A DNA stretch of 54,377 bases, from positions 1 to 54,377 of the forward strand of contig JADFAK010000081.1 of the NCBI GenBank assembly GCA_015665315.1, read 5' to 3'. The notes beneath the pieces were generated by a model. That model saw only the letters and a program-made list of their open reading frames with translations, did no database searches and had not been told where the DNA came from. Both the position numbers and the translations under genes were made by a program. This stretch comes from Flavobacteriales bacterium. Its GTDB lineage: Bacteria; Bacteroidota; Bacteroidia; Flavobacteriales_D; Sanyastnellaceae. Below are positions 51,424-54,377 of this stretch, piece after piece (position 1 is the stretch's first letter; every line of letters begins with the position of its first letter).

Positions 51424-53070
51424 TTAATATTGATTGATGATCTTTCTGGCGTCTGACGCATTCTTTATGGGCTCAGGATGAACTTTCATTGTAACTGTGC
51501 ACCCTCCTCTTTGGCACTTTGCATCCTTCAAATCATCTGTATTTGCAATAGCTAGCTGATTGTCACTGGTGATTCCCCAAAGCATATTATTCGACTTCGG
51601 ATCGTATCGTATCGCTTTGCCGTAGCTAATCAAGGACTCGCGCTTCATGTCGGCCAAATAGATATTATTGACGGTAATGGCTTGTCCTTGGCTGTTTTGA
51701 TAATTGGACACCAAGATCTCCACAGTTGGATATCTAATCGGTCGGTCGCAGTTCCATATGCCAAAGTTTTTCACTTGGAAAGCCCTGCTCACTGAAGCTG
51801 ACGCTTGCCAAGAGGCCTGTGAATCACGCTGACTCTGAGTCATTTGCGCTTGTCGCTGAGCTGCCTGCTGTTGACGCTCGAGCATCAAGCGATTCTGTTC
51901 GATGGCTTTCTGGCGACGAATCTCGGCTTGTCTCTCGCGCTCGGCTACGTATTCATTGTACTTCTGTTCGGCATTGGCCATATCCCCTGGAGCGAAAACG
52001 GGGTAGCATGGGACGGTGTATCGCTCGCCTGGTCGGGTAAACTTCAAGCGGTAGGTACCTTCCTCAATTCCTTTGAGCACCACGACATTCGTCCACGGCT
52101 CATCGGCTTTCGAAGCGTCAAATGCCTCGTTGCTCTCGTCGACTTCGAACAACATATCAGAGTAAGTAGCCAGCTCAGGAAACAGGTCGGGTGAAAAATC
52201 CATGACAACTTGCTGACGAGCAGGATCGGCCTTTTTGGGAACAACCAGAGCGGGGATAGAGCTTTCATCATCCAATGGAAAAAAAGGCGCTCCTATTTCC
52301 ACTACGATGGCCTCCATAGATCCCTCATTCGATTGAAGCGAATCCATTGAGCTGACTTCATCAACAAGCTCCCTTACAATCTCACTCGGCTCAATATAAT
52401 CCCACTTTTTGCTGTCCTCATTGAGGTAATAGGTATTAAATCCGGGCGCATCATCTCCTTTCATTTCAACAGAAATTGTCTGGTCTTGCGCTATGAAAAT
52501 CTCTTTTCCGAGTTGTTCTCCGCGCAGTTCAAACATACCACCGGTTTCAAAGATCATAGTCGTGCCGGCCGTATCGTAGTCCATAGGAATACCGCTGAAT
52601 AGCAGGTCAATCTTGTCTTTGTACTCTCGATATTTGAGCTGTACAGTGCCTTTCACTTTCTTTCCTTCCTTGTCAATAAATACCGAAGGCGGTACGTCAA
52701 TCTTCGAACTCCCTAGATTAAACTTTCCACCCCTTTCGGCATCGACATCAACAATTATATAATCTTCCACCAATTCGGCAACAGGCGGTGCGATGAAAGG
52801 GCTTTCGACTGGCTCCATAATTTCAGTAGGCACAACTGGCGGCACAACTTCAGTGACTACATCTTCACTAGTATTCACCATAAGAATAGCAGCAGTGACA
52901 ACCGATACAGCTACAACGCCTGCCAGTCCCCATTTGAACCAAGAGCTTTGATTCCATGCCGTTGGGGACTGCTGATTGTAAGCCTTCATCACACCCGAAA
53001 AATCCTTCCCCTGAGCAAAATCTGCTTCAGTGAGTGGTGCTCTATCTATATTAATATTAGAATATTTCAT
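51424..53070 (-). CDS. Membrane-anchored protein of the ECF sigma operon, candidate anti-sigma factor
   Basis: A 548-residue protein with a cytoplasmic N-terminus (1-46), one transmembrane helix (about 47-66) and a large periplasmic part. The latter holds a beta-rich domain (NLGSSKIDVPPSVFIDKEGK, then KGTVQLKYREYKDKIDLLF), a Gln/Arg-rich, probably coiled-coil segment (AERERQAEIRRQKAIEQNRL to ERQQQAAQRQAQMTQSQ, about 380-420) and a C-terminal domain ending CTVTMKVHPEP. I do not recognise a named family for the whole. Its place 20 bp after the sigma-factor gene suggests an anti-sigma or sensor role, but there is no recognisable zinc-binding anti-sigma motif in the N-terminal segment. Confidence 0.65.
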   Translation of the reverse strand: MKYSNINIDRAPLTEADFAQGKDFSGVMKAYNQQSPTAWNQSSWFKWGLAGVVAVSVVTAAILMVNTSEDVVTEVVPPVVPTEIMEPVESPFIAPPVAELVEDYIIVDVDAERGGKFNLGSSKIDVPPSVFIDKEGKKVKGTVQLKYREYKDKIDLLFSGIPMDYDTAGTTMIFETGGMFELRGEQLGKEIFIAQDQTISVEMKGDDAPGFNTYYLNEDSKKWDYIEPSEIVRELVDEVSSMDSLQSNEGSMEAIVVEIGAPFFPLDDESSIPALVVPKKADPARQQVVMDFSPDLFPELATYSDMLFEVDESNEAFDASKADEPWTNVVVLKGIEEGTYRLKFTRPGERYTVPCYPVFAPGDMANAEQKYNEYVAERERQAEIRRQKAIEQNRLMLERQQQAAQRQAQMTQSQRDSQASWQASASVSRAFQVKNFGIWNCDRPIRYPTVEILVSNYQNSQGQAITVNNIYLADMKRESLISYGKAIRYDPKSNNMLWGITSDNQLAIANTDDLKDAKCQRGGCTVTMKVHPEPIKNASDARKIINQY

Positions 53071-53090
53071 CTTTTCTTTTTAATCTTTGT

Positions 53091-53648
53091 TTAAAACAGA
53101 CGCTTCAACCGATCAATCGCCCGGTAGGTGCGCACTTTGGCATTGTTTTCGGTGATCTCGATGATCTCCCCTATTTCCTTAAAACTTCGCTCTTCGAAAA
53201 AGCGCATTTCCAGCATGAGGTAGTCAGACGAAGAGAGTTTCTTCATGCACTCAATCAGCCTACGTTGATCCTCTTCCCGATCGCTTGTATCCATTACATG
53301 CAGTATCTCTGGCAAAGCCGTGGTATCGATATTCACTGTTCTGTACTTCCCTGTTTTCCTGAAATAAGTATTCAATTCATTCGTCGCAATCCGATACAAC
53401 CATGACGAGAATGGCAGTCCGCGATGTTCATACTTATGGATATTGGTAAGCGCATTTAGAAAAACCTGGCTTGTAACATCAAAAGCCTCTTCTTTTCCAT
53501 CAAGTCTGGCGTAAGTAAATTCAAGAATCTGATTGTAGTATTTAATATATAATCCTTCAAATTGGTGGGGATCGGTTTTTGCTGCCGCCACCAGTTCCGC
53601 GTCGCCCCGAATTTGGGTTTCACTTTGGTGATATTTTGCTGTGATCAT
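53091..53648 (-). CDS. ECF-type RNA polymerase sigma factor
   Basis: A 185-residue sigma-70 family factor. Region 2 runs from about 30-105 (YIKYYNQILEFTYARLDGK, then AFDVTSQVFLNAL and SSWLYRIATNELNTYFRK). Region 4 follows at about 130-185, with the helix-turn-helix EERSFKEIGEIIEITENNAK and VRTYRAIDRLKRLF. No region 1.1 or 3 is present, as expected for ECF factors. It probably directs transcription of envelope genes, including its own operon. The large membrane protein lies 20 bp downstream. Confidence 0.93.
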   Translation of the reverse strand: MITAKYHQSETQIRGDAELVAAAKTDPHQFEGLYIKYYNQILEFTYARLDGKEEAFDVTSQVFLNALTNIHKYEHRGLPFSSWLYRIATNELNTYFRKTGKYRTVNIDTTALPEILHVMDTSDREEDQRRLIECMKKLSSSDYLMLEMRFFEERSFKEIGEIIEITENNAKVRTYRAIDRLKRLF

Positions 53649-53808
53649 AGTAGAAGTTTAATAGTATATCAACGCGTCGTTCAGGAGTATAATGCATGGC
53701 CATCGAAAAAGATACGGCGAGATGTAATTTTCGAGTAATGATCAGCGCTATGCGCAAATGTCGTTCAGGGTTCATCCAAGTGTCCCTCCTTTTGAGAAAC
53801 GATTGCAG

Positions 53809-53816
53809 TACATTTG
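53809..53816 (+). promoter_or_regulatory. -7 box of the phosphodiesterase gene
   Basis: TACATTTG is a full match to TAnnTTTG, 20 bp before the ATG. A TTG at 53792 is only 14 bp upstream, shorter than the usual -33 spacing. Confidence 0.5.
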
Positions 53817-53836
53817 TCGCTTAAATTTATCCCCCT

Positions 53837-54352
53837 ATGCACATTGGACTTCTTTCGGACACACACGGTTATCTCGATGACCGTATTCTCGCTCACCTGG
53901 AAGATGTAGACGAGATTTGGCATGCTGGCGACATCGGTAATATCGAAGTGACCGATGAACTCGCCAAGCTCCACCCTGTCCGCGGAGTGTACGGCAACAT
54001 TGACGGGGGCGTCATGCGAAGAGTCTTCCCAAAACACAATCGATTCACGGTCGAAGGAGTGGATGTCTGGATCACACATATCGGGGGCCGACCGGGAAGA
54101 TACAATCGCGATATCTACGCCCAACTCATGGCAAGACCTCCGAAATTATTTATTTGCGGACATAGCCACATCACATTGGTGGAGATGGACAAGAAGATCA
54201 ATTGTCTGCACATGAACCCCGGCGCAGCGGGCCGCAGTGGATTTCACGTTATGCGAACATTGTTGAAGTTCAGAATTGACGCCGGCAAGATCCATGATTT
54301 GCGCGTTGTAGAACTTGGTCCGCGAGCTATTGAATCGACTGAAGAAAGGTAG
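53837..54352 (+). CDS. YfcE-like metallophosphoesterase
   Basis: A 171-residue calcineurin-like phosphoesterase. The dinuclear-metal ligands are all present: D8 and H10 (SDTHG), D32 (HAGDIGN), N54 (YGNIDG), H81 (THIGGRPG) and H109/H111 (CGHSHI). The length, the compact fold and LHMNPGAAGRSG near the end fit the YfcE/MJ0936 group of phosphodiesterases. The biological substrate is unknown. It is divergent from the sigma-factor gene and ends 25 bp before the window edge. Confidence 0.94.
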   Translation: MHIGLLSDTHGYLDDRILAHLEDVDEIWHAGDIGNIEVTDELAKLHPVRGVYGNIDGGVMRRVFPKHNRFTVEGVDVWITHIGGRPGRYNRDIYAQLMARPPKLFICGHSHITLVEMDKKINCLHMNPGAAGRSGFHVMRTLLKFRIDAGKIHDLRVVELGPRAIESTEER

Positions 54353-54377
54353 CCTCGTGTTGGCGAAAAAGGATCAT

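Overview
The window reads as chromosomal DNA of a free-living, probably marine member of the Bacteroidota, most likely a flavobacterium-like lineage. The signs are: C-terminal type IX secretion (T9SS) sorting domains with a YPNP core on five secreted proteins; lipoboxes on many exported proteins; Bacteroidota-type promoters (TAnnTTTG at -7); DUF4249 and DUF1573 lipoproteins; the nusB-DUF1573-yajC-ybbR order; and the long (314 aa) NusB. I see no rRNA, tRNA, CRISPR array, insertion sequence or phage gene.

Layout. 1-5.0 kb: envelope and lipid genes on the minus strand (GH114-like lipoprotein, front-end-type fatty acid desaturase, DUF4139 protein, DUF4249 lipoprotein). 5.2-9.4 kb: a leucine-dehydrogenase-family enzyme, then nusB, DUF1573, yajC and ybbR. 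9.6-17.9 kb: two secreted proteins that share an upstream DNA element, an NhaC antiporter, uvrA and an FG-GAP protein. 18.0-35.1 kb: a beta-glucan (laminarin-type) utilisation locus. 35.3-38.1 kb: pfkA, gap and a BadF-type sugar kinase in one operon. 38.3-45.8 kb: a mixed region with an M48 peptidase, an NRDE protein, an outer-membrane protein, an APH-like kinase, an orphan HEIGH metalloprotease-like protein, a beta-helix T9SS protein and a membrane protein. 45.9-50.5 kb: a tight htpG-lemA-TPM-TPM-djlA-like operon. 50.5-53.6 kb: an ECF sigma factor, a large membrane-anchored protein and an LRR protein. The window ends with a YfcE-like phosphoesterase.

The most interesting region is 18.0-35.1 kb. 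It encodes two GH16 glucanases, a GH3 beta-glucosidase, a clan GH-A glycosidase that may belong to GH158, a T9SS protein with seven tandem CBM-like repeats, a second T9SS jelly-roll protein, two jelly-roll or surface lipoproteins, a BadF-type sugar kinase, two consecutive outer-membrane beta-barrels and a NrtR/AraR-type NUDIX regulator with a degenerate catalytic box. It has no SusC/SusD pair, which is unusual for a Bacteroidota glycan locus. Three of its control regions carry the same dyad, TATTGTA-N5-TACAATA or a close match (18029-18047, 26217-26235, 34372-34390), which suggests one local regulon. The proposed flow, an inference, is: secreted and surface GH16 and GH158-like enzymes cut glucan, binding proteins hold it, the two barrels admit oligosaccharides, GH3 yields glucose, BadF kinases phosphorylate it, and pfkA/gap process it next door.

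Other points: a 22-bp element at identical spacing upstream of two neighbouring secreted-protein genes (9551 and 10608), and a sigma-54-like promoter with CCGACA repeats before the chaperone operon (45823-45895).
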